NCBI GenBank assembly: GCA_036380875.1
Contig: DASVDX010000049.1
Span: 1 to 64,000 of the forward strand
Source: ZC4RG17 sp036380875
GTDB lineage: Bacteria; Actinomycetota; Acidimicrobiia; Spongiisociales; ZC4RG35
Direction: 5' to 3'
DNA: 64,000 bases
The notes below the pieces were generated by a model that was not told where the DNA came from, searched no databases, and saw nothing but the letters and a program-made list of their open reading frames with translations. This document shows positions 41,974-50,339 of the stretch, one piece after another; the first letter of the stretch is position 1; each line of letters begins with the position of its first letter. The translations under genes and the position numbers were made by a program.

Positions 41974-42932
41974 CTCCGCCCCGCACGTCGGAAGAAGTCC
42001 TCGACTCCCTCGACGACGGCAACTGCGGTCTTCTCATCGAGATGGGCGGATTCGACGACGATGGCGGGGGCGCGGGTCTCTTTGAGCATCGGAGTGGCCC
42101 GTCCCTCGTATTCGATGCCCAACCGGGCGGCGACCGCCTGCGCCAGCATCGCCCCGACCTCGCTGCGCCCGAGATTGGACGAGTAGTAGTAGACCATCGG
42201 CGGATCCTCGTTGACGCCGAACGAGACGATGAGGTCGGCGCCGAGTCGGTTGGCTCGGCGGGCCCGCAGTCGCTCGGGCATCGTCACGTCGTGGCTGCGG
42301 GATAGGAGGGGCACACCTCCGCGTTCCTGGAGGGCGATGGCAGCGGCGTTGGCGGCGATCCAAGAGGCGGCGGCTTCCGACTCGGTGCGGCAGGCGGCGT
42401 CGATGAAGATCCGGGCGCCGACGATGGTCGGGGGACGGGCACGCAGCCACTCCAACTCCCGGATCGCCTCCCGTCCCGCCCGCAAGGTCGCCCGCGTCAC
42501 CAGCCGCAGTTCCGTGATGACTTCGGGACCCACCAACCCGTCTTCTGCCAGGTGGCGGTTGCGCTGGAATTCGAGTACCGCTCGCTGGGTGTCAGGCCCG
42601 AAGACCCCGTCCACCTTGCCGGAATCGAAGCCCAAGCCGTTGAGGCGGCTCTGGAGTTCGGCCACGTCGTCTCCGCGCAACATCGGGCGACGCAGAAAGA
42701 GGAGACGATCACCGAGGCGGTATCCGGCCTCATACAGGGCACGCCACGTCTCGGGACCGACCACGCCATCGGTGTTGAGGCCGCGGCTCCGTTGGAACTC
42801 GATCACCGCCTGGCGGGTTCCGTCGCCGAACTCGCCACGGTGGTCGTCGCCACACATGAGACCGAGCGCGGTCAGCCGGTCCTGGATGTCGCGGATGGGT
42901 TCCCCGGTGTCGCCCAGCCGATACAGGCGCAT
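41970..42932 (-). CDS. CwlM-like pseudo-amidase with two peptidoglycan-binding domains
   Basis: 320 aa, no signal peptide, so cytoplasmic. Two PG_binding_1 repeats (DIQDRLTALGLMCGD, VAELQSRLNGLGFDSGKVDG) are followed by an Amidase_3 fold. The zinc ligands are missing: the DPGHGG block is IDAACRTES, and the SIHAN block is VSFGVN. Mycobacterium CwlM, encoded at the same place between trxA and parB, also lacks these ligands and regulates MurA instead of cutting peptidoglycan. The mycobacterial C-terminal tail with the phosphothreonine is absent. The start has TACCAT 6 nt upstream (leaderless). The regulatory role is inferred from synteny. Confidence 0.85.
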   Translation of the reverse strand: MRLYRLGDTGEPIRDIQDRLTALGLMCGDDHRGEFGDGTRQAVIEFQRSRGLNTDGVVGPETWRALYEAGYRLGDRLLFLRRPMLRGDDVAELQSRLNGLGFDSGKVDGVFGPDTQRAVLEFQRNRHLAEDGLVGPEVITELRLVTRATLRAGREAIRELEWLRARPPTIVGARIFIDAACRTESEAAASWIAANAAAIALQERGGVPLLSRSHDVTMPERLRARRANRLGADLIVSFGVNEDPPMVYYYSSNLGRSEVGAMLAQAVAARLGIEYEGRATPMLKETRAPAIVVESAHLDEKTAVAVVEGVEDFFRRAGRS

Positions 42933-43019
42933 CCGGGCATGGTACGGGACTCAGGCCCTAGACGGGTCTGGGTTCGGACGCGCCCGTATCAGACCTGACC
43001 GAGATCGATGGGTCGGGCG

Positions 43020-43340
43020 TCAGGTCAAGAACTCGGCGAGTTCCTGCTCGAGCGCCGCCTTGGGACGGGCACCGACGATGCGCTTCTTCTCCACACCGTC
43101 CTGGAAGACGATCATCGTGGGAATGCTCATGACGTCGTAGCGCCCGGCAGCCTGGGGGTTCTCGTCGATGTTGAGCTTGGCGATCGTGATGGAGTCGTGT
43201 TCGGCGGCGATCTCCTCGAGGATCGGAGCGATCATGCGACACGGCCCGCACCACTCAGCCCAGAAGTCGACGAGGACGGGCTTGTCCGAGTTGATCATCT
43301 CGTCGAACTCGGCATCGGTGATGGTCACAGGTTGGCTCAT
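43020..43340 (-). CDS. trxA: Thioredoxin
   Basis: 106 aa with the active site WCGPC in VDFWAEWCGPCRM and the cis-Pro in SIPTMIVF. It reduces disulfides of cytoplasmic proteins using electrons from TrxB, encoded just upstream. The ATG follows AAGGAG. The trxB-trxA pair behind a sigma/anti-sigma locus matches the mycobacterial trxB2-trxC arrangement. Confidence 0.97.
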   Translation of the reverse strand: MSQPVTITDAEFDEMINSDKPVLVDFWAEWCGPCRMIAPILEEIAAEHDSITIAKLNIDENPQAAGRYDVMSIPTMIVFQDGVEKKRIVGARPKAALEQELAEFLT

Positions 43341-43371
43341 CGGGGTGTCTCCTTGTCTTTCGCTCCAGACG

Positions 43372-44301
43372 TCATTCTCGGGCAGCTAGCCAACGCTCGG
43401 CGTCGATCGCCGCCCGGCAGCCAGTGCCGGCGGCGGTCACCGCCTGTCGATAGTAGGAGTCGGCCACGTCACCGGCAGCGAACACGCCTTCTACCGAAGT
43501 GCGGGTCGATATGCCGTCTTCGAGGACCACATACCCGGCGGCGTCGAGTTCCAGCTGGCCTTCGAACAGTTTCGTGTTCGGGGTGTGGCCGATGGCGACG
43601 AAGACGCCGTCCGTCTCCACGTAGCGGGTCTCGCCGGTGACGGTGTCTTCCAACGTCACGCCCTCGACCCCGTCTTCGCCGTGGATCTCCTTCACCACGG
43701 CGTTCCAGATCACGTCGACCTTGGGGTGCTCCAACGCCCGGCTGGCCATGATCTTCGAGGCCCGGAACTCGTCGCGGCGGTGGACGATCGTCACCTGCGA
43801 CGCGAACTTGGTCAGGAAGAGAGCCTCTTCCATCGCCGAGTCGCCGCCGCCGACCACGATCAGCCTCTTGTCGCGGAAGAAGAAGCCGTCACACGTGGCA
43901 CAGGCGGACACGCCCCGGCCGGTGAGGCGTTGCTCGCCGGGGACGTCGAGCCACTTGGCTGAAGCGCCGGTGGCGACGATGACGGCCTCGGCGCGGTATT
44001 CGTCGGCACCCACCCACAGCCGGAAGGGCCGCTCCGAAAAATCGACCCGGTCGACGTCGACCGTCTGTAGACGGGCTCCGAAACGTTCCGCCTGCTTGCG
44101 GAATCGATCCATCAGTTCCGGGCCCATCACACCGTCGGGAAAACCGGGGTAGTTCTCGACGTCCGTCGTGATCATGAGCTGGCCACCGGCCGAATAGCCC
44201 TCGAAGACGATGGGGTCGAGGTCGGCGCGGGCGGCATACAGAGCGGCGGTGAGTCCGGCCGGCCCGCTCCCGATGATGGCCAACTTCTCAGTCGTTGACA
44301 C
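43372..44301 (-). CDS. trxB: Thioredoxin reductase
   Basis: 309 aa flavoprotein. FAD motif IIGSGPAGLTAALYAARA, redox centre CATC in SACATCDGFFF (near residue 140), NADPH motif VVGGGDSAMEEA and the C-terminal FAD motif VFAAGDVADSYYRQ are all present. It passes electrons from NADPH to thioredoxin. The start is a GTG at 44301 after AAGGA. It lies 6 nt after the small membrane protein gene. Confidence 0.97.
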   Translation of the reverse strand: MSTTEKLAIIGSGPAGLTAALYAARADLDPIVFEGYSAGGQLMITTDVENYPGFPDGVMGPELMDRFRKQAERFGARLQTVDVDRVDFSERPFRLWVGADEYRAEAVIVATGASAKWLDVPGEQRLTGRGVSACATCDGFFFRDKRLIVVGGGDSAMEEALFLTKFASQVTIVHRRDEFRASKIMASRALEHPKVDVIWNAVVKEIHGEDGVEGVTLEDTVTGETRYVETDGVFVAIGHTPNTKLFEGQLELDAAGYVVLEDGISTRTSVEGVFAAGDVADSYYRQAVTAAGTGCRAAIDAERWLAARE

Positions 44302-44307
44302 TTGTGT

Positions 44308-44616
44308 TCAATCCTTGCTCCGCTTGCTCCACAACAACGCCCCGGCGATGAGAAATAGTCCCGCCAACACGCCCCAGGCGGCAGCGTCGCTGCCGAGGGC
44401 GATCGCCAGGGCAGCGAAGACCGTCAGGAACAGGAAGATGGCTGCCATCAGCCCGAAGGCGGCGGCGATCAGGCCCAGCGTCGACAGGCGAACGACCTTG
44501 GCTATCCGGTCGACGGTCATCGCGCGCACGCGGGTAGCGATGTCCTCGAGGAACGTCGCCAGACGGGCGGGGAAATCCTCCATCATCGGCAGGTTAGCCG
44601 CGGTGTGTTCGCTCAC
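44308..44616 (-). CDS. Small membrane protein between anti-sigma factor and trxB
   Basis: 102 aa from a GTG at 44616 that overlaps the anti-sigma stop (GTGA). An amphipathic N-terminal helix (FPARLATFLEDIATRVRAMT) precedes two hydrophobic segments (TLGLIAAAFGLMAAIFLFL, and AWGVLAGLFLIAGALLW). The topology resembles holin-superfamily/Actinobacteria small proteins, but I do not recognise a named family with certainty. The coupling suggests it acts with the sigma/anti-sigma pair. Confidence 0.75.
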   Translation of the reverse strand: MSEHTAANLPMMEDFPARLATFLEDIATRVRAMTVDRIAKVVRLSTLGLIAAAFGLMAAIFLFLTVFAALAIALGSDAAAWGVLAGLFLIAGALLWSKRSKD

Positions 44617-45449
44617 CCGTTCGGGTACACGACCGAGCAGTCTTCGCTGCGGAGGACCTGCACCGACGGTTCTTCCTGGTTGCCGAAGGCGAAGAACCAC
44701 ACCCGATCGCCGTCCATCTCGGCCGCCTCGACCGCCAGCAACTGCTCGGTGTCGACCTCGGCCTCACAGGCGAAGGGTCGCTCGATTCCGACTTCACCGC
44801 CGGTGACCCGGTCGAGAAACTCAGCTACCACCTCGGGGAGGTCGGGAGCGGAGAATGCGCGCAAGGCTCGGTCGGTCGTCGCTTCCTCTGGGGCGCCGGC
44901 CTGTTCCGTGTCGTCCGCGGCGGCGCCAGTGGTGGCAGAGGCGCCGCCGTCGGCTGCCATCGGAGTGAACTCATCTGCGGCAGCCGTCGTCGCGGCGGCG
45001 ATGGCCGTCTCCTCTTCGGAGCGGGGCAACTCTGCGGTTGTCGACTCCAGCGCCATGTCTCCACCACGGCCACCGAGGAGGACTCCTCCGACGGCGACGA
45101 CAGCCGCCAGGACGGCCACGGCGCCCGCCATGCGATACCACCACGCGCCAGACCGCCAGGTGACACGCTCGGCGGCCGGCCCTGTTTGCGAGCCGTCGAT
45201 CTCGGTCCAGATCGATTGGCGGAGGCGACGACGCTCCAGATCGGTGAGGCGAGGGGTGAGGTCGTTTCGCACAGCCTCCAAGATGAGGAGGTTGTCCTCG
45301 TAGTACTCGGCGCAGTCCGGGCACGACTCGATCAGTTCACGCGCCGGGGTGGGATCCTCGAGGGTTCCCCGGGCGAAAGCGGCGACGAGATCGAGGTCAT
45401 GTCGTTCATGCATCGGGTCGCTCACTTGGATGTCATCCCCATGCCTCAC
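44613..45449 (-). CDS. Membrane anti-sigma factor
   Basis: 278 aa. The cytoplasmic part (residues 1-100) has a CPDC pair in ESCPDCAEYYEDN; the histidine of the usual HxxxCxxC zinc motif is a Leu here. One hydrophobic segment follows (MAGAVAVLAAVVAVGGVLL), then an Ala/Thr/Glu-rich extracellular linker and a small C-terminal domain with two cysteines. It probably holds the ECF sigma factor encoded upstream. It occupies the place of mycobacterial RsmA. The ATG at 45449 overlaps the sigma gene by 17 nt; a GTG at 45425 is an alternative start. Confidence 0.82.
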   Translation of the reverse strand: MRHGDDIQVSDPMHERHDLDLVAAFARGTLEDPTPARELIESCPDCAEYYEDNLLILEAVRNDLTPRLTDLERRRLRQSIWTEIDGSQTGPAAERVTWRSGAWWYRMAGAVAVLAAVVAVGGVLLGGRGGDMALESTTAELPRSEEETAIAAATTAAADEFTPMAADGGASATTGAAADDTEQAGAPEEATTDRALRAFSAPDLPEVVAEFLDRVTGGEVGIERPFACEAEVDTEQLLAVEAAEMDGDRVWFFAFGNQEEPSVQVLRSEDCSVVYPNG

Positions 45450-45981
45450 GGTTCCCGAGAATTCGGGCCAGCTCCTTGCGCGCTCGGTGCAAGCGGGACT
45501 TCACGGTTCCTTGCGCCACCTGGAGGATCTCTGCCACCTCGCCGATGGGGAGACCCTCGACGTCGGCCAGCACGAGTGTCGTTCGGAACTCCTCAGACAG
45601 AGAGGCGAGAGCCGTCGTCAGCCCAGGCCGCAACTCGACCGAGGAGAGGGCGGCATCGACCCGGCGGTCGGGTGGCTCGTAGCCCTCGGGGAGAGGGTCG
45701 GCGGGTCGTCGTTTCATCCTCCGCAACAGGTCGTAGCAGGTGTTCACCGCCACCCGGTAGAGCCAGGTCGAGAACTGGGAATCACCGCGGAACTGGTCGG
45801 CCTTGCGGAAGACGGTGAGGAAAGTCTCCTGGACCGCGTCGAGGGTGCTCTCGCGGTTGCGCATGATGCGCAGGCAGACAGCGAAAACCCGGTCCTCATG
45901 ACGCCGCATGAGCTCGTCGAAAGCTGCTCGGTCGCCGCGGGCGGCGCGAGCCAGAAGATCCGGATCTGCGACGTCTTTCAC
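45433..45981 (-). CDS. ECF RNA polymerase sigma factor (SigM position)
   Basis: 182 aa. Region 2 (AFDELMRRHEDRVFAVCLRI, DAVQETFLTVFRK, FSTWLYRVAVN) and region 4 (LSEEFRTTLVLADVEGLPIG, GTVKSRLHRARKEL) are complete, with no regions 1 or 3. It directs RNA polymerase to stress promoters when freed from the anti-sigma. By synteny it corresponds to mycobacterial SigM. The GTG start has TAGCCT 8 nt upstream. Target genes may include trxB-trxA, but no promoter motif could be verified. Confidence 0.93.
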   Translation of the reverse strand: MKDVADPDLLARAARGDRAAFDELMRRHEDRVFAVCLRIMRNRESTLDAVQETFLTVFRKADQFRGDSQFSTWLYRVAVNTCYDLLRRMKRRPADPLPEGYEPPDRRVDAALSSVELRPGLTTALASLSEEFRTTLVLADVEGLPIGEVAEILQVAQGTVKSRLHRARKELARILGNREAWG

Positions 45982-46031
45982 CGGGCCTCAGGCTACCGGC
46001 CAGCTCTGGACGCTCTCGACCTGTCTCCGGG

Positions 46032-47342
46032 TCAGCGGAACCGCAGCTCCGAGAGCGACGCCTGGAAATCCCCGTCGCGGGGGGGAAGGTCTGTGAACCA
46101 GATGAGCCATGTGCCGTCGGCCCGGGGCGGCAGCTGGACGGAGGTGGGTCCGGGCTGGGAGTTGAGTCGTCCCAGCACTTCGTAGTCGTCGAGGTTGTCG
46201 GTCGGGCGTGGCGCCCACCTGACCTCGAGTGACGCGCCCGCTCCGAGCCCGCTGAGCTCCAGGATGCGGGGAGTGCCTGACACGCCGACCCGCACGCCGA
46301 CGCCGGGCTTCAGCAACGGGAGGGGATCCAGATAGGTCTCGGTGCGCCACTCCGTGGACGGGTCGCCGTCGAGGAGGTTTTCCACCATCTCGTCGTTTTC
46401 GTCGCCGCCACCGAAGGGGTCGAAGGCCTCGGCGGTCGACACCGACACGTCACCGGTGGCGGCCGGGACCGTCGAGGTGCTCGGTGTCTCGGCGACGGTG
46501 GTGCTCGGAGAAGGGGATGTTCCTCCGGCCTGTTCCGCCGCCGGGGGAGGGGCTATCGGCAGGCTGTCGGGCGTGAACAGGCGGCCCAGGCCCACGAGCC
46601 CCGCCGCCGCTGCTACGAGGGCGATGGCGGTGAGGAGCAGGCGCCTCGACGGTCGGGGTGATTCCGGTTGGGGCCGGCGCGGCGTGGGGGCGCTGGCGAA
46701 AGCCTCGGCGAGGGTCCGCGCCGACACGTTCGTGGTCCGGCCGGCGCGCAGTATCCGGTCGACATCGCTACTCAGCCCGTCGATCGCCTCCGAGGGTGGA
46801 GTGGTGCCAGGAGGAGAGCCGGTGAGAGCCTCCTCGAGGACTTCAGCCAGGCGGCGGACGTCATCGTGGGGGCCGGCGCCGCGGGACCGGCGACCGAAGG
46901 CGCCGAGCTTCGCCGGGTGGGCAACGGTGTATGTGATCGCTCCCAGATCGATGCCGCCGTGGACCACCCCGGCCTCGTGGAGGCAGGCCAACGCCGCGAA
47001 GAGGCCGGAGGCATTGGGGAGGAACTCGTCTGGTTCGATGGTGTCGCCGGCGTCGAGGCGGGCTTGCAAAGTGGCGCCGCCGGTCCACTCGGACACGGAG
47101 TAGGCCCCGTCTTCGACCTCCTCCACCAAGTAGATGGCGGAGAGATGGAGGTGACTGACGGCGGAGGCACGCTGCACGGCGGTGACGAACTCACGACGTC
47201 GTTCCGGTGAGGCTTCGGGGCCCAGGAGGCGAATGAGCACTGGCCGATCGAGGGAGGTGTCGGTGGCGAGCCACTCCTCGATGTCGTCGTCGCGTCCGAG
47301 ACGCACCTCCAGCCGGAACCGATCGGGTATCGCGATCGGCAT
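46032..47342 (-). CDS. Free-standing membrane pseudokinase with extracellular beta-sandwich
   Basis: 436 aa from ATG 47342. Residues 1-210 have a kinase fold but the catalytic residues are gone: HRD is HGG (VVHGGIDLGAITY), DFG is AFG, and the Gly loop is not recognisable. A hydrophobic segment (LLLTAIALVAAAAGLVGLG) near 245 leads to a Pro/Ser/Thr linker and a C-terminal discoidin-like domain (DGDPSTEWRTETY). In Mycobacterium the same domain order is the C-terminal half of MviN/MurJ, next to sigM, where the phosphorylated pseudokinase binds FhaA. Here the MurJ flippase part is absent. A role in cell-wall control is inferred. Confidence 0.8.
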   Translation of the reverse strand: MPIAIPDRFRLEVRLGRDDDIEEWLATDTSLDRPVLIRLLGPEASPERRREFVTAVQRASAVSHLHLSAIYLVEEVEDGAYSVSEWTGGATLQARLDAGDTIEPDEFLPNASGLFAALACLHEAGVVHGGIDLGAITYTVAHPAKLGAFGRRSRGAGPHDDVRRLAEVLEEALTGSPPGTTPPSEAIDGLSSDVDRILRAGRTTNVSARTLAEAFASAPTPRRPQPESPRPSRRLLLTAIALVAAAAGLVGLGRLFTPDSLPIAPPPAAEQAGGTSPSPSTTVAETPSTSTVPAATGDVSVSTAEAFDPFGGGDENDEMVENLLDGDPSTEWRTETYLDPLPLLKPGVGVRVGVSGTPRILELSGLGAGASLEVRWAPRPTDNLDDYEVLGRLNSQPGPTSVQLPPRADGTWLIWFTDLPPRDGDFQASLSELRFR

Positions 47343-48067
47343 CAGGCCTCCTCCTTGGCGAGGACGTGGAGGCGGGCACCGAGCCGCACGAACCCCTCGT
47401 CTTCGTAGAGACGAGCGGCGGCGAGGTTCTCGGGCTGGGTATTGAGCAGCATCGTCCGAGCGCCGTGCCGGCGCGCCCAGTCGATCGAAGCCCGCACCAG
47501 GGAGCGGCCGATGCCTCGCCTCGTGTGTTCCGGGTCGACGGCGAGACGTTGCAGGTACGCAACAGCGGCCATCTCCCCGACGATGGCAAAACCCGCCACC
47601 GAGCCGGCGATCTGCACGACGAGGACCGCCGAGGTGGGGGTGGCGGTCATGGCATCGGCGAGGCCGGCTTTGCCGATCCTCCAGATGTGATCGAAAGCCC
47701 TGTCGTCGATGGCAGCCAGGGCGGCGAGGTCGGGCGACTCCTCCTGTGTCACCCTGTGCAGGGGCGGGGGAGGGGGTCGGCGCAGATCCTTCTCCAACAC
47801 GACCAACTCGAGGTGGTTCTCGAACCCGGCGCGGCGCCACGGCGAGGACTGTTCGTCGGGCATCGCCGGCGAGAGGACTCTCCGCACGCCGCGTTCGCCG
47901 AGCCAGGCCACACACGCGCCGAGGAAGCGGTCGCCGCCGCGCTCCAATCGCAGTGACGCCAGCTCGGCCGTTTGGTCGTTCCATGGCCGCGCCTGCGCAG
48001 CGGCCCAGCCGCGTCGGAGCCTGACAACGCCCGGCCAGTGGCCTTTCGTGCGGAGTTCCGACTTCAC
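47342..48067 (-). CDS. GNAT family N-acetyltransferase (two-domain)
   Basis: 241 aa from a GTG at 48067 with TACTCT 7 nt upstream (leaderless pattern). The C-terminal half is a RimI-like acetyltransferase with YLQRLAVDPEHTRRGIGRSL (acetyl-CoA loop) and NTQPENLAAARLYEDEGF. The N-terminal 100 residues are a second, degenerate GNAT-like fold. It acetylates an amine, perhaps a protein N-terminus or lysine. The stop overlaps the pseudokinase start (TGATG). It is divergent from the deacetylase gene with 24 bp between starts. Substrate unknown. Confidence 0.85.
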   Translation of the reverse strand: MKSELRTKGHWPGVVRLRRGWAAAQARPWNDQTAELASLRLERGGDRFLGACVAWLGERGVRRVLSPAMPDEQSSPWRRAGFENHLELVVLEKDLRRPPPPPLHRVTQEESPDLAALAAIDDRAFDHIWRIGKAGLADAMTATPTSAVLVVQIAGSVAGFAIVGEMAAVAYLQRLAVDPEHTRRGIGRSLVRASIDWARRHGARTMLLNTQPENLAAARLYEDEGFVRLGARLHVLAKEEA

Positions 48068-48091
48068 ATGTGAGAGAGTACGGAGGTGCAG

Positions 48092-49105
<1,014 letters not shown>

Positions 49106-49174
49106 GTGTCGGGCATCAAGTCGCGGTGCGAGACGGCCGATATCGCATCGTCGACCACCCAGGAACCACCACTC

Positions 49175-50260
49175 ATGCCGATAGCCATCGATGACCTCCT
49201 TCGCCGCGTCGTGGAACGCAACGCCTCCGACCTCCATCTGAAGGTCGGTTCCCCGCCCGTGATCCGGGTCGACGGGGAGCTCCAGCGACTCGACGAGTTC
49301 GAGCCTCTGAAGACCACCGACACCGAGACCCTGGCCGCCGAGCTGTTCACTGCCCGGGCGGCCCGCGACTTCAAGTCCACCGGTGAGGCCGACTTCGCCT
49401 ATGGCAAGCCGGACATCGGCCGATTCCGGGTCGCTGCCTTCCGTCAGCGCGGGTCGGTGTCGATGGTGATGCGGCGGGTCGTCCCCGGCTCCCCCAACTT
49501 CGAGGAGCTCGGATTGCCCCCCGTGGTCCGCAAGCTCATCGAGACCGAAGTGCCCGGCATCGTCTTGGTGACCGGCCCCTCGGGCTCCGGCAAGACCACC
49601 ACCGTCTCCTCGATGGTGGATTGGATCAACGAGAACCGCCCGGTGTCGATCGTGACGATCGAGGATCCGATCGAGGTCCTGCATCCCGACAAGCGGGCGG
49701 TGGTGGCGCAGCGCGAGATCGGAGTCGACACGATCGACTACTCCAGCGCGGTGCGGGCGGCGATGCGCCAAGACGCCGATGTGATCGTGTTGTCCGAGAT
49801 CGCTGATCCGGAGACGGCCCGGGCGGCTATCACCGCCGCCGAGACCGGCCATCTGGTGATCTCGACGATGCGGACGAGCGATCCAGCCGAGACCGTCTCC
49901 CGCATCGTGGGGTACTTCCCGGCGTCGCAGCAGCAGATGGTCCGCTCGCAGTTGGCCAGCCTCTTGAAGGGCATCCTGAGCCAGCGGTTGCTGGAGTCGC
50001 TCAACGGATCGGGCCTGGTGCTCGCCACCGAGGTGCTCGTCAACAACGAGCGCGTCCAGGAATGGATCATGTCCGAGCAGACCGGGGCTCCTCTCACGGA
50101 AGTGATCCGTGAGTCGGAGTTCTTCGGGATGCAGACGTTCGACCAGTCGGTACTCCGATTGGTGTTGTCCCGCCACGTCGACGTCGAGACCGCCCTCCCG
50201 CACGTCCGCAACGGCCACCAACTCCGCGCCAAGGCCATGGAAGCGGGACTCCTGTCCTAG
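49175..50260 (+). CDS. PilT/PilU-like type IV pilus retraction ATPase, orphan
   Basis: 361 aa from ATG 49175. The N-terminal PAS-like domain (RRVVERNASDLHLKVGSPPV) and Walker A (GPSGSGKTTT, near 134) are typical of PilT. The Walker B region is DVIVLSEIADPET instead of GEMRDxET, and the second His of the His box (TLHT) is Arg (TMRT). The C-terminus (FFGMQTFDQSVL) is PilT-like. It would power pilus retraction at the membrane, yet no pilin or other pil gene is nearby. It is cotranscribed or adjacent to cca without a clear link. Confidence 0.85.
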   Translation: MPIAIDDLLRRVVERNASDLHLKVGSPPVIRVDGELQRLDEFEPLKTTDTETLAAELFTARAARDFKSTGEADFAYGKPDIGRFRVAAFRQRGSVSMVMRRVVPGSPNFEELGLPPVVRKLIETEVPGIVLVTGPSGSGKTTTVSSMVDWINENRPVSIVTIEDPIEVLHPDKRAVVAQREIGVDTIDYSSAVRAAMRQDADVIVLSEIADPETARAAITAAETGHLVISTMRTSDPAETVSRIVGYFPASQQQMVRSQLASLLKGILSQRLLESLNGSGLVLATEVLVNNERVQEWIMSEQTGAPLTEVIRESEFFGMQTFDQSVLRLVLSRHVDVETALPHVRNGHQLRAKAMEAGLLS

Positions 50261-50339
50261 TCGGCGGTCGGCGGTCGGAAGCCGGGCAGCGCTCGCCGCA
50301 CTTTCGGCGGCACGCACATACCCACGTATCCTCGGGCGC

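Noticed and set aside
46032..47984. Longer version of the pseudokinase frame, extending to 47984
   Set aside because: The extension is Arg-rich, overlaps the acetyltransferase gene in another frame and has no start signal; the ATG at 47342 is coupled to the upstream stop.
50109..50339. N-terminal extension of the CCA-adding enzyme
   Set aside because: It overlaps the PilT gene and is not conserved-looking; GTG 50340 has a -10 7 nt upstream.
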